NCBI GenBank assembly: GCA_903875605.1 | Contig: CAIQWT010000017.1 | Coordinates: 1-64,000 of the forward strand | Origin: an uncultured Geobacteraceae bacterium | GTDB lineage: Bacteria; Desulfobacterota; Desulfuromonadia; Geobacterales; Pseudopelobacteraceae | Length of the DNA stretch: 64,000 nucleotides | Reading direction: 5' to 3' | Shown: piece after piece, positions 29,769-39,016 of the stretch | How the letters are laid out: the number at the start of each line of letters is the position of its first letter | Numbering within the stretch: position 1 is the stretch's first letter | Program-made: the position numbers and the translations under genes | The notes under the pieces: generated by a model | The model's input: the letters and a program-made list of their open reading frames with translations, nothing else | What the model was told of the DNA's origin: nothing | The model's database searches: none

Positions 29769-29784
29769 TGGCATTACAATTGCT
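29769..29784 (+). promoter_or_regulatory. Sigma-54 (-24/-12) promoter of the PEP-CTERM gene
   Basis: TGGCATTACAATTGCT matches the consensus TGGCAC-N5-TTGC(A/T) at all but one position, with exact spacing and both invariant GG and GC pairs. Transcription would start near 29796, about 36 bp before the ATG at 29832 and just ahead of its AAGGAGG ribosome site. This links PEP-CTERM expression to RpoN and an enhancer-binding protein, as known for PrsK/PrsR-controlled PEP-CTERM genes. Confidence 0.82.
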
Positions 29785-29831
29785 TTTAGTCAAGCCAAGA
29801 TTTAAAACTTTGCTTCAAGGAGGCCGGGAAC

Positions 29832-30374
29832 ATGAGAAAATCAATTTTTACAGCAATACTTGTTTTAGTTGTAACTTTAAGTACTGTCCCCGTACACGCA
29901 ATGAATATGGTAGAAAACGGAGGTTTTGAGTCGGGAAATTTGACCGGCTGGGTAGCAAATGACATTGGTATTTCAGTACATCCTACAATGTGGGCGTACG
30001 ATGGGAGCTATGCTGCCGAGATTTCACCGCATGAAAATTTAGGGACTTTGAAGCAACTGATTCCAACTGAAACAGGCAAGGCTTACGAACTGAGCTATTA
30101 TCTACGAAGCGCAGGTGGTGCAAATGAATTCATAACCAGTATTGACGGCAACAAATATATGGATCTGCATAACTTCGGCCAGGATTATACAAATTACAGC
30201 TTCACTTTCTCAGCAATCTCGCCACTGACCGAGTTAGCATTTGCTTCTCAACAGGAATTCGGTGCTTTCCTCGACAACGTTACAGTGACACCAGTACCAG
30301 AACCGGCTACCCTTCTGCTTCTCGGAGCAGGACTGTTCGGTGCAAGCTTCATGAAGAGAAGGATCAAAAGCTGA
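29832..30374 (+). CDS. PEP-CTERM sorting-domain protein with carbohydrate-binding-like domain
   Basis: 180 residues. Signal peptide 1-23 (ends VPVHA), then a jelly-roll-like domain starting MVENGGFESGNLTGWVAND, which has the NGGFE-G-W opening of CBM4/9-type carbohydrate-binding modules. The last 26 residues are a complete PEP-CTERM sorting signal: VPEPATLLLLGAGLFGASF followed by KRRIKS. The known role of the signal is recognition by exosortase, which cleaves near the PEP motif; the exosortase gene lies 23 kb away in the window. It is the only PEP-CTERM substrate seen here and stands alone on the plus strand with its own sigma-54 promoter and terminator. Likely a secreted EPS-associated matrix protein. 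Confidence 0.93.
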   Translation: MRKSIFTAILVLVVTLSTVPVHAMNMVENGGFESGNLTGWVANDIGISVHPTMWAYDGSYAAEISPHENLGTLKQLIPTETGKAYELSYYLRSAGGANEFITSIDGNKYMDLHNFGQDYTNYSFTFSAISPLTELAFASQQEFGAFLDNVTVTPVPEPATLLLLGAGLFGASFMKRRIKS

Positions 30375-30401
30375 GACAACATATATAAGTCGAAGCTAAT
30401 A

Positions 30402-30438
30402 GGAAGGATGCCCACCAACGGACATCCTTCCATTTTTT
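30402..30438 (+). terminator. Rho-independent terminator of the PEP-CTERM gene
   Basis: Perfect 9-bp stem GGAAGGATG / CATCCTTCC with a 12-base loop, followed by ATTTTTT. It lies 27 bp after the stop. It also sits just beyond the end of the convergent minus-strand gene at 30465. Confidence 0.9.
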
Positions 30439-30464
30439 GCTCTGTTATCCCCAGATGCCTATTA

Positions 30465-33056
30465 TCAACTTTTCAGTCGTGCCCATAACCATGCCGCTTC
30501 CCGTCGTATATTCGTATTCAGTGCTGCTTCTCCTATCTCCGAACAGATCCGTGAGGCAACCGCTCCCAACGAAAGTTGGGGTGTCGACTTGCTCGATATT
30601 TTCACTTTTGGGCAATCAGGAACCACAAACACTGCCGCATCTTTGAACAGCTGCGATCCTGCCCAGCCATTTTGCAGCACAAGAACCAACGGGCGAGTAA
30701 GATTACCCGTAGCATGCCTGTGCAGCTCATCGCGGGCTGCAGTAAAAAAATACCGACCTTTTTCTATGAATGAATTTCGTTGTTCAAGATACGCATATCG
30801 GCTCGCATGAAAAAATATCACACTCTTCCTGAGATCCTGTGCCGGCCAGGTTTCATTGGGGTACTCAAGATTTTCCGCTTTGTCCAGATAAGAATATTCG
30901 TTACTGAGCATCCATGTTGCGTATGTAAGCAGGCACCTTCGGGCATATTCGAATTCCTGATCAAACTCTTCCAGCTCATTTTTTTTGTCTATATATTTAG
31001 CCACCGCAACCAGTAGCACGGTGTATGACCAGGCGGTTTCAGCTTCAAGAAGATTACGGGCGAAGATATCGTCATCCGGATGAATCGAACCATTGATCAT
31101 GTTTTCAGCTGCATCGAGAAATTTTCTTCCTCCGCTGATCTCAAAGGCATCAAGGCAGGCGATAATTGCATTCCCCGTCCCACGTGTCAGCGGATAACGG
31201 GGAAACAGTTTATTTATGTTCCTAGAGGAATGCCAGAACTGTATATATCCGACACTCCGCTTCAGAGCGGCCAATATTGTCCGCGATCCGGTGATTGATG
31301 TAAGTACCCACTCGGCAAGGTTTATAACCGTTTCCTTGAACGCAGGATTGCCCGTCTGAAAATAGTGAAGCATCAGTCCAGTTGTGTAGCAATGTTCCGC
31401 CCCCGGTCCACCACCACAGTTGCGCAAATCTTTTATTTTTAGATGCTCTTTGGAATACGATCGATGCCCGGAAAGACCGGCATCAAGGTAGTGATCGGTG
31501 TGCCAGAACAGGCCGTTGTTGTACTCCTCGCGATCAAGATCAGTATGGTAGATGTCAATGTCGATACTATGACGGGCAAGGTCGGCAGCAAGCTCTCCCC
31601 AAATGGTATCTCCCGTAGCAAAATATTTCCGGTAGGCTCCTGCACAGAAATCGTACTGGTTGTTGTAATGAGACACAAATGGTTCATTACCCAGGTGATA
31701 GACCGCTTCGTGATCAGCATAAATCTCACCGAAGTTACGCCAGCCGTATTCATCAGCAGTTTCCCGCTTTCCAATAATATCGGTGCTTAAGGCGAATTGG
31801 TCAAGCAGATCATCGTTGTCAGGTAGATCGTTGAAAACGGCTGAAGTTCGATAATCAGCCGCAGAGGCTACGGCAACAACAGGAGAGAGAGCCGAGACCA
31901 TGCTATCCGGACTGGCGGCAAAATCAAGGGCAAAGTAATGGGTCTTTTGTTCTCCGCCCTGCAGTTCATGCAGATCAGGAAACCGGGAGGGAAACAGAGA
32001 AATTTTAAGTTGACTTTTATCCGCTTCGATTGCGTTGGGAAACTCCTGCCAGAAATACGGCACGACTGCTGCGATCCCAACCTCAGCCTTCCCGCACCAA
32101 ACAACTGGAGATGCACGCAGTCCAGTCTCAGACGGAACCCCACCAATTTCAATGATATACCCTCTGAGCGTCATAGGCACACAACCGAGCCTGTTTCTGT
32201 GATTGGCGCTATGCCAATTTTCGCCACCGCTCGACTCCTGATAGACCGACAAGCATTCATCCCCGGAGCTTTTGATTGGAGCTGCGCCGATCTTCGGTAC
32301 GCAACAGACCTCTTGCACAGTTCCGGCGGGGAAAGTCCATGTAAATGCAAACGCCTTGAAGAGCACAGAACCTGGATCACCCAGATCCCATAATCCCCCC
32401 GAATGAGATGCTGCCTGCGGGTTGAGCAGACCAAATTCTAACTGGACGGCCATACTGCCGGCAAAAAAATGGAGGCGCGAGGTAAACCGAAGCACTTTAT
32501 TTGCTGGGAGGTCAAAGCGCCCGGTAATATTGATAATAGCCCTCAGTAAACCGTCATCCTCAAGTTGGATATTCTCAATTAATGGCGTAATGTGTGAGTT
32601 CTCGTCCAGAGAGAGCAAGCACAAACTCTCTTCAGATAAAAGCAGTTCACTACCTTGGCGTCGAACCGAAGTAAATGGCCTGAAAATACAGGCATCAATA
32701 CCGAATGTCCCGATACCCGTGTCAACCTGCCAAACTTTGTCACCTGGAGAAACGCGCAACGTAGAGGAAGTAGTAGATACAGGAACCTGTGCAGACACAA
32801 CACGATAGATTGCTGTATTTCCAGACGTTACCGCAACAGTACTGTCGATCAAGAGCCACTTCACCGACCCGTCATGCCACTGTTTGAGTATCCGGGTCTG
32901 AGTTGGAATTTGCTGCAATGACGGACTGATAAGAGTTACTGATGATTCCGGCAGTAATTCACCTGACGCAAAGGGGACGGAGACGCGAATGTATTCGAAC
33001 ATACGGTCGATTCCGGCTGTTTCCCTGACATAGATCTCTTTACCTGTAAATGCCAT
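30465..33056 (-). CDS. RIFT-barrel / alpha-toroid protein, PcRGLX/YetA-like polysaccharide lyase candidate
   Basis: 863 residues without a clear signal peptide. The N-terminal part (EYIRVSVPFASGEL, ILKQWHDGSVKWLLIDS) has the signature of the RIFT-barrel domain that opens PcRGLX/YetA-type proteins, some of which are exo-lyases of rhamnose-glucuronate polysaccharides. The central part (about 430-720) is rich in paired helices with aromatic and acidic residues (WHTDHYLDAGLSGHRSYSKE, GPGAEHCYTTGLMLHYFQTG), fitting an (alpha/alpha) toroid active site. Family assignment is from overall pattern and moderately sure. It follows the amidotransferase gene after 4 bp and ends the 30.5-45.7 kb operon. Its lack of an export signal is unusual for a matrix lyase. 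Confidence 0.6.
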   Translation of the reverse strand: MAFTGKEIYVRETAGIDRMFEYIRVSVPFASGELLPESSVTLISPSLQQIPTQTRILKQWHDGSVKWLLIDSTVAVTSGNTAIYRVVSAQVPVSTTSSTLRVSPGDKVWQVDTGIGTFGIDACIFRPFTSVRRQGSELLLSEESLCLLSLDENSHITPLIENIQLEDDGLLRAIINITGRFDLPANKVLRFTSRLHFFAGSMAVQLEFGLLNPQAASHSGGLWDLGDPGSVLFKAFAFTWTFPAGTVQEVCCVPKIGAAPIKSSGDECLSVYQESSGGENWHSANHRNRLGCVPMTLRGYIIEIGGVPSETGLRASPVVWCGKAEVGIAAVVPYFWQEFPNAIEADKSQLKISLFPSRFPDLHELQGGEQKTHYFALDFAASPDSMVSALSPVVAVASAADYRTSAVFNDLPDNDDLLDQFALSTDIIGKRETADEYGWRNFGEIYADHEAVYHLGNEPFVSHYNNQYDFCAGAYRKYFATGDTIWGELAADLARHSIDIDIYHTDLDREEYNNGLFWHTDHYLDAGLSGHRSYSKEHLKIKDLRNCGGGPGAEHCYTTGLMLHYFQTGNPAFKETVINLAEWVLTSITGSRTILAALKRSVGYIQFWHSSRNINKLFPRYPLTRGTGNAIIACLDAFEISGGRKFLDAAENMINGSIHPDDDIFARNLLEAETAWSYTVLLVAVAKYIDKKNELEEFDQEFEYARRCLLTYATWMLSNEYSYLDKAENLEYPNETWPAQDLRKSVIFFHASRYAYLEQRNSFIEKGRYFFTAARDELHRHATGNLTRPLVLVLQNGWAGSQLFKDAAVFVVPDCPKVKISSKSTPQLSLGAVASRICSEIGEAALNTNIRREAAWLWARLKS

Positions 33057-33060
33057 CCGT

Positions 33061-34935
33061 TCAACTCTCCAGATATTCCTTCTGCCACAAACTCAGCATG
33101 AGTAGACTCCATAAAAGCGTGCCATGATGAGCCTTATGCTCTTGATGCTCCTGCCACAGACGTTGCACCGTCTTGGGGTTCAAATACTCAGCCAGTATTG
33201 GCCGATGTAGAAGATATCGCTCAGTAAATGCCTTCAGCTCTCCCCGAAACCATGCATCGAGAGGTACGGTAAATCCGTGCTTTGGTCTATTGAGAATGCC
33301 GCTTGGCAAAAGCCGGCTGAACGTATTTCGGAGAATTATTTTTTTTCTATTCCCCTGTATCTTCCATTTACTCGGTAAAGATGCCGCAAATTCAATGATC
33401 CGGTAATCGAGAAAAGGAGCCCGCACCTCAAGACAATGCGCCATGCTCATACGGTCAACCTTGACAAGAATATCGTCAGGCAGATACGTTTTCAGATCTG
33501 TGTAGAGCATACAGGTAACATGATCGGCACCGCGCACTTTGTCCCAGTAGCGTGTCGTATGTTCGCCGGGATCGTATCCGGTACAACTGCCGCGCACTCC
33601 ATCAGCAAGCAGTTGGTTCAGTATCATGTCATCGACAAAAGAGTTTGTATGGTAGAAAGCCCGCGCCGGATCCAGTAGCGCACTGCTAGTCAGGGAGCCT
33701 ACCTTGCGGGCAAGCGGATGACTGAAGCATCTGGAAGTTGCCTGCAACATGGTCAGTATCGGGGTCGGGACAAGATACCGAGCCAGATTTTCCTTGAGTT
33801 CTGTACCGTATTTATCGTAACCGGCAAAATTTTCATCCCCTCCGTCACCGGCCAGAGCAACCGTAACTGCCTGCCGCGCCAACCGTGAGACGTGGTATGT
33901 CGGTATCGCCGATGAATCAGCGAACGGCTCATCGAAGTATTTCGGCATTAGTGCAACGGTATCCTGAAGGTTTCCCCGCGCGATGTACTCATAATGGTCA
34001 GTTCCTAACAGAGTTGCAAACTCCCTGGCATACAGCGATTCGTCATGACGTTTGTCGTCAAAGCCAATAGTGCAGGTTTTTACTGGCCCCTGCGACACTT
34101 TGGCCATGAGGGCGACAACCGCGCTGGAGTCGATACCGCCACTTAAAAAGCTTCCCAGTGGGACATCAGCAATCATACGGCAGGCAGTGCTATCCTCTAA
34201 CAGTTCCAGGAGCGCATCTTCCGCATCACCTTGAGAGAAACCGGCAGCGGTTGAAAAATCTACATCCCAATATTCTGAGACTAGCGGTGCCTGACCGAGG
34301 CGAACCGTGAGGCAATGTGCCGCCGGCAGCTTATAGATATTCCGGTAAATAGTCTTGGGGGCAGGAATATACAGGTATTTGAGATAATCAGGTATTGCCG
34401 TCAGTTCAATATCCCGATTAATACCTGGAAGCTGCAGCAGCGATTTGATTTCGGAAGCAAACGCCAGACGGTCACCTCCGCCATGATAATAATAGAGCGG
34501 TTTTTTACCAATCCGGTCTCTGGCAAGAAACAGGGTCTTTTCTACGGTATCCCAGATGGCAAAAGCGAACATACCGTTAAGCTGTGCAAGACACGCACTA
34601 CCAAGTTTCTGGTATAGTTCCACGATCACCTCCGTATCAGTTGCTGTCTTAAAGCATACACCTGAGCGCTCCAACTCAGCACGCAGTGCCAAATAATTAT
34701 AGATTTCACCGTTAAAAACGATGATCAGGTGACCATCGGCCGACAACATGGGCTGATTCCCCTGGGACGAGAGGTCGAGAATACTCAGCCTCCGGTGAGC
34801 CAGACCGATATGATCATCCAGATATTCACCGCTAGCATCCGGGCCACGGTGTTTTATTACTTCTCCCATCCGTTTGAGTGTACTTTCATCGGCAGTCGGG
34901 GCGGATGTTCTGAGGAAACCGGCTATTCCACACAT
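33061..34935 (-). CDS. Asparagine-synthase-like amidotransferase, exosortase A system type
   Basis: Start placed at the ATG at 34935 so that the mature N-terminus is Cys2 (MCGIAGF), the nucleophile of class II glutamine amidotransferases; a longer frame to 34992 would overlap the previous gene and hide this Cys. About 624 residues. The N-domain has KHRGPDASG, VFNGEIYNY and the C-domain the PP-motif SGGIDSSAVVALMA with FDDKRHDES. This is the form of the exosortase-associated amidotransferases (TIGR03108 as I recognise it). Glutamine-derived ammonia is channelled to an acid, here possibly the carboxyl of a uronic acid in the EPS, giving an amide. It lies 31 bp after a GT2 gene. Confidence 0.88.
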   Translation of the reverse strand: MCGIAGFLRTSAPTADESTLKRMGEVIKHRGPDASGEYLDDHIGLAHRRLSILDLSSQGNQPMLSADGHLIIVFNGEIYNYLALRAELERSGVCFKTATDTEVIVELYQKLGSACLAQLNGMFAFAIWDTVEKTLFLARDRIGKKPLYYYHGGGDRLAFASEIKSLLQLPGINRDIELTAIPDYLKYLYIPAPKTIYRNIYKLPAAHCLTVRLGQAPLVSEYWDVDFSTAAGFSQGDAEDALLELLEDSTACRMIADVPLGSFLSGGIDSSAVVALMAKVSQGPVKTCTIGFDDKRHDESLYAREFATLLGTDHYEYIARGNLQDTVALMPKYFDEPFADSSAIPTYHVSRLARQAVTVALAGDGGDENFAGYDKYGTELKENLARYLVPTPILTMLQATSRCFSHPLARKVGSLTSSALLDPARAFYHTNSFVDDMILNQLLADGVRGSCTGYDPGEHTTRYWDKVRGADHVTCMLYTDLKTYLPDDILVKVDRMSMAHCLEVRAPFLDYRIIEFAASLPSKWKIQGNRKKIILRNTFSRLLPSGILNRPKHGFTVPLDAWFRGELKAFTERYLLHRPILAEYLNPKTVQRLWQEHQEHKAHHGTLLWSLLMLSLWQKEYLES

Positions 34936-34966
34936 TATAAGCCACACGATTCTGTCATAGTTATAT

Positions 34967-35908
34967 TCATACACATGATCGTTTACCTCCAAAAAATGCC
35001 AACCCGCGAGCCAGAAAATAGACGTTCAGCAAGGCATACAATTGGGCTACTCGGAGCAGGTCAGTCTTTGTACGATTTTTCCGGAAGCTCGAAACTAGCA
35101 GCAGAACCTGCCACGCCATGAAGGCAATGACTACCACCAGATACATGTCATGTCTAATCAATGGCAACCCCACCGTAGCTGCGGCGAGCAACAGGCAGTG
35201 GGCTGGTGGAGCGATGAGACTGGGAATCTCTGCCATAACAATCCCGTGCTGTATCACTCCTTTGACATTGCTGATACCGCGCCAGCGCTCTTTACTAAAA
35301 AAATGTCGTACCGTAGCGGCTTCACCGTGATGAACGGCAATTATGGCGCTGTCATTCATCATCTGCCCGATTCTCTTTAACCGGAGTGATAGGTCATAAT
35401 CTTCACAGGTAATCAGATTTTCGTCAAATCCGCCGCAGGTAATAAAGGCATCCCGCCGCACGAACATATTCATTGATTCAAGCCAATTGGTCTCACCGAC
35501 TGACAAACTTTTTCTGCGCACCTCAAACCAGGCTTTCTGAACCCAGGTTGCATTTTCCGGGACAACTGGCGGGCTACCAAAACTGACTACATCCGGACGA
35601 GACATATAATGCGCCGCCTCACTGAGCCACTCCGCAGCTACGGTACAGTCGGCATCAAGAAAAGCCAGAATACCGCCGGAAGCCTGTCCCGCCCCAAAAT
35701 TTCTGAGTCCGGAAATTGTAAGTTCCGGCTTAACATAAACCGCAACACCGTGTAGACGTGCGATCTCGACAGTTCCATCGGTGGAGCCATTGTCGATAAC
35801 AATCACTTCATACCGACTGCTGTCCCATGCCACACTCTCGATCGAGTCGAGGCACCTGCCGATGTTGGCAGCTTCGTTTTTTGCCGGGATTATGATTGAA
35901 AATTGCAT
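34967..35908 (-). CDS. Glycosyltransferase family 2 protein with C-terminal membrane segments
   Basis: 313 residues. GT-A domain with FSIIIPAKNEAANIGRCLDS, VIVIDNGSTDGT, the metal-binding DADC in ILAFLDADCTV and a TCEDYDLSLRLKRI segment. Two hydrophobic stretches near the C-terminus (LIAPPAHCLLLAAATVGLPL and MYLVVVIAFMAWQVLLLVSS) suggest membrane attachment. Inverting sugar transfer onto a lipid-linked intermediate is likely. Its start overlaps the preceding gene by 19 bp. Confidence 0.86.
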   Translation of the reverse strand: MQFSIIIPAKNEAANIGRCLDSIESVAWDSSRYEVIVIDNGSTDGTVEIARLHGVAVYVKPELTISGLRNFGAGQASGGILAFLDADCTVAAEWLSEAAHYMSRPDVVSFGSPPVVPENATWVQKAWFEVRRKSLSVGETNWLESMNMFVRRDAFITCGGFDENLITCEDYDLSLRLKRIGQMMNDSAIIAVHHGEAATVRHFFSKERWRGISNVKGVIQHGIVMAEIPSLIAPPAHCLLLAAATVGLPLIRHDMYLVVVIAFMAWQVLLLVSSFRKNRTKTDLLRVAQLYALLNVYFLARGLAFFGGKRSCV

Positions 35909-37098
35909 AATTCACCAATGGGATACTGAATCCCCGCTCTGTCGCACATTGTTCTGGCAATCAGGGCAGCCTGATTATCCCAGTCGGAGCGTCTGGCAAC
36001 TTCCTGGCGACGGGTAATTGCCTCTTCTGAATTATCCTTGAGTTCAAGACACACCGAAATTGCCTCGGACCATTCCCATGATGTCTGAGCGATCCTGACG
36101 ACATCACGGAACAGCTCAATTGAAGGGAGCGGAACACCTACTACTGGACGGCCGGTTGCCAGATACTCGTTAATCTTCAACGGGTATATGAATTTGGTAT
36201 AGCCATCAATTTTGTAACAGAGTGAGCAGACATCGAAATGCTGGACGTAGCCTGGAAGTTCATCAGCCGGCTTACCGCCGAGAAAAAATACGTTATCCTT
36301 TTTTTCAAGGTTCATTAATGCGTTCTCTATCGAGCCGATGTTGCGCCGGGGACCGACAAAAACAAACGACCACTCCATGTGACGCTCCACCAGAGTGGAC
36401 AACAGCTCGAAGTCAAGCTGGTCCTTGATTATGCCGGTGTAGCCTATGCGTGGGTGGGGTATCTGCTTCATATCTTCAGGTTCAGGCTTTGGCGTGGAAT
36501 ATGCGTGAAAGTCCACTCCGTTACTGACATACAGGGTATTTATATTGAGGTTCCCTTTCTTTTCCATCAAGGCTGGAGAATGAATGAAGACCTGGTCAGA
36601 CCGCCCAATCAACGCCGCCTCTTCGGCACTTGTTTCCTTTTCTATCGAAGAAAAAGAATATTCATCATCAATATGGTAGAAGGAGCGGTCAAAATCGACC
36701 AGATCCAGAGCCGTGCCGAATTCAGGGCGCCAGATGTACAGGAGAATATGTTTACACCCCTTTGTCCGGAGCTTCTTTATTGCTTGCTTCAGACGCTTTT
36801 TTTCAAATAAACGGGCGACAAACACAGGCCGATACAAAAACGGCAGCCACCTCCCTGGGGTGTAGATCATCATGTTTCCGAACTTATCCGGAACAGGCTC
36901 TCTCGTACTGTTGGCGCCGGGAAGCCAATAATCCCGCCAACCGCGTGGCTTATTACACCAGACAACATGGAAATATCTGGCAAGTCTGGTGAGAATATGT
37001 TGACGTACCTGCCACATCTCCCCCCAGCATCCGGGCACCAGACCCAGAACGCCAATTTCCGGGTGCAAAGGCTCATTTGAAACTATTCTACTGTCCAT
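35890..37098 (-). CDS. GT4-like glycosyltransferase (TuaH-like)
   Basis: 402 residues. The opening GVLGLVPGCWGEMWQVRQHI and the donor-half motifs RIGYTGIIKDQLDFELLSTL, FVFVGPRRNIGSIENALMNL and NEYLATGRPVVGVPLP place it with GT-B enzymes of the TuaH/exosortase-locus kind. KIDGYTKFIYPLKINEYLAT supplies the acidic nucleotide-binding residues. It would transfer a sugar to the growing EPS repeat. It overlaps both neighbours (11 bp upstream, 19 bp downstream), typical of a tightly packed operon. Linkage unknown. Confidence 0.78.
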   Translation of the reverse strand: MDSRIVSNEPLHPEIGVLGLVPGCWGEMWQVRQHILTRLARYFHVVWCNKPRGWRDYWLPGANSTREPVPDKFGNMMIYTPGRWLPFLYRPVFVARLFEKKRLKQAIKKLRTKGCKHILLYIWRPEFGTALDLVDFDRSFYHIDDEYSFSSIEKETSAEEAALIGRSDQVFIHSPALMEKKGNLNINTLYVSNGVDFHAYSTPKPEPEDMKQIPHPRIGYTGIIKDQLDFELLSTLVERHMEWSFVFVGPRRNIGSIENALMNLEKKDNVFFLGGKPADELPGYVQHFDVCSLCYKIDGYTKFIYPLKINEYLATGRPVVGVPLPSIELFRDVVRIAQTSWEWSEAISVCLELKDNSEEAITRRQEVARRSDWDNQAALIARTMCDRAGIQYPIGELCNFQS

Positions 37099-38047
37099 GT
37101 GTACTCACCGTTTGTGGTTGTGAGGAAGCCCTGTATTTCTGATAAAATTCAGCCATTTCTCCCGCGACTTGGTAGAGTTCCAATTTGCACCAGAAACGCC
37201 GTTGCCCATCAAAGGTTGATAACCATTTCAGAAGTTTTTCAAAGATAATTCGGAATAGATATCTGGGCACACCAAAACAATAAACCATCCTTTCGGAAGG
37301 ATTGTCAGATCGAATCATCGCGGCCCTGCCCAGGTTAAAAAACCACTCGGTAAAATACTCCTTGTGCATTCTTTCCTTTTCTACCGGGTGATAGACAATC
37401 GCATCAGGCGCATACATTACGGTTTCTCCGGCACTAAGAAGTCGCGATGAGAATTCTGTATCTTCACCTTTCCCCATTGGACTTTCCTTGGTGGGGCCCA
37501 AATCATTTCTAAAAAGCCCATATGTTTGAAAAGCTTTTTTTCTAAATGCCATATTGGCTCCAAAAGGTGGAGTATTGAGTGGACAAGGGTTGGTGCCAAG
37601 ATCAAAAGCAACAAGTGGCCCCAGAAACGGCCCCTCCAAACTCAACCATGAAGGAGTTTCACCCCCTAAAACCGGAATAATTTTACCCCCTACCCCCATG
37701 CAATCATATGTGTCGAAGATCTGTTTAATGTCCCATAGCCATAGCGGATGCACAGTCACATCATCGTCGGTAAATACCAGTAGTTCACCTGTTGCAGCAT
37801 TTATACCGGTATTCAGTGCAAACGATTTACCCTGCCGACCTTCAAACAGGTAGCTTATATGCTCTCCCCCATCATTAACAAACCTTTCAACAACGGCTTT
37901 TGTTTTATCACTCGAGTTGTTGTCTATAATAATGAGTTCCCATGTGATGGATGAGGTCGTTTGTACTTCACGCAGGCTCTCCAGCACTCTTGTCAATCGG
38001 TCACATCTGTTGTATGTGCAAAGAATAACACTGATGTCCATTCTCAT
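37088..38047 (-). CDS. Glycosyltransferase family 2 protein
   Basis: 319 residues. GT-A motifs: ISVILCTYNRCDRLTRVLES, LIIIDNNSSDKT, LLVFTDDDVTVHPLWLWDIK with the DDD metal site, and GKGEDTEFSSRLLSAGE near the catalytic base. The DDDV and GGKI patterns resemble the next GT2 gene (38069-39016), and the two may have arisen by duplication. Cytoplasmic sugar transfer to the EPS unit is inferred. The gene follows its neighbour by 21 bp. Confidence 0.86.
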   Translation of the reverse strand: MRMDISVILCTYNRCDRLTRVLESLREVQTTSSITWELIIIDNNSSDKTKAVVERFVNDGGEHISYLFEGRQGKSFALNTGINAATGELLVFTDDDVTVHPLWLWDIKQIFDTYDCMGVGGKIIPVLGGETPSWLSLEGPFLGPLVAFDLGTNPCPLNTPPFGANMAFRKKAFQTYGLFRNDLGPTKESPMGKGEDTEFSSRLLSAGETVMYAPDAIVYHPVEKERMHKEYFTEWFFNLGRAAMIRSDNPSERMVYCFGVPRYLFRIIFEKLLKWLSTFDGQRRFWCKLELYQVAGEMAEFYQKYRASSQPQTVSTHGQ

Positions 38048-38068
38048 AAGGCAAGCCCTTTTAAGTTG

Positions 38069-39016
38069 TTAATACTTGGGGTCTTTTCCGAAATATAATT
38101 TTAGTCTACCGTTCATAAAGCCTAGTGAATTACAGACATTCAACTCATCTATAAAGCACATTTCCGAATTTAACGACAACATGCTGATCAGGTACTTTTT
38201 GCTGATCTCGATAAAGCCTCGAATTATGTAAAATGGGATGCCGAAAATATTGCGTTTATCGTAATTTCCAAGTTGTATCCCGTGAAACTCGCCGTCATCG
38301 AAGTGCCATTTCCTGAAGTATGATTTTCTGGTGCGGTGCATTCCTATGATATGGTGAATAATCGCTCTCGAAGAATAAATGACTTTCCCATGGGCCTGAA
38401 TAACCCGTTTATATAATTCCTTATCTTCATGGCTGTATAATTTATCCCCTTTTCTGCCTAACGATGTATCGAAGCAGCCAACTCTCTGCAGTATCCTTCG
38501 CGAGAAGGCAATGTTCGCACCAAACAGCAATCGGTTCTCATCCTCTATTTCAAAGGTGCCTTCACCGTAATCAAGAAGAGCAATGTTTCCTTCTATTTTT
38601 CTGGTTAGCCATGAAGGTCTTTCGCATGGCCATACCGGTAGAATCTTGCCGCCTACACAATCTGCATTGTAAGAGCAAAAAGCATGGACGATTTCAGTCA
38701 ACCAGGCAGGATCAACGAGAACATCATCATCGGTAAAGAGGATGATGTCACCGGTTGCCTCCTTGAGCCCGGCATTGCGTGCAGATGACAACCCCTGTTC
38801 AGCTTCTAAAATATATTTTAAATTATACTTGTAATTTTCATTGAACCTTTCCACTATTTCTCTTGTTCCATCCTTTGAGTTGTTGTCGACAATCAGCGTC
38901 TCCAACGTAACACCTTTAGGTACTATAACGCCGGACAGGCTTTGCAATGTAATACCAAGGCTATCTGCTCGATTATACGTACAGATCAGTATGCTGACGT
39001 TTAAGGGTATCTGCAT
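38069..39016 (-). CDS. Glycosyltransferase family 2 protein
   Basis: 315 residues, GT-A fold: VSILICTYNRADSLGITLQS, LIVDNNSKDGTREIVERF, ILFTDDDVLVDPAWLTEIVH, DCVGGKILPVWPCERPSWLT and YSHEDKELYKRVIQAHGKVI. It is clearly related to the protein of the gene downstream, with the same order of motifs including the GGKI-P-x-PSWL block. A clean GGAG ribosome site lies ahead of the ATG although the start overlaps the previous gene by 16 bp. Substrate unknown. Confidence 0.86.
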   Translation of the reverse strand: MQIPLNVSILICTYNRADSLGITLQSLSGVIVPKGVTLETLIVDNNSKDGTREIVERFNENYKYNLKYILEAEQGLSSARNAGLKEATGDIILFTDDDVLVDPAWLTEIVHAFCSYNADCVGGKILPVWPCERPSWLTRKIEGNIALLDYGEGTFEIEDENRLLFGANIAFSRRILQRVGCFDTSLGRKGDKLYSHEDKELYKRVIQAHGKVIYSSRAIIHHIIGMHRTRKSYFRKWHFDDGEFHGIQLGNYDKRNIFGIPFYIIRGFIEISKKYLISMLSLNSEMCFIDELNVCNSLGFMNGRLKLYFGKDPKY

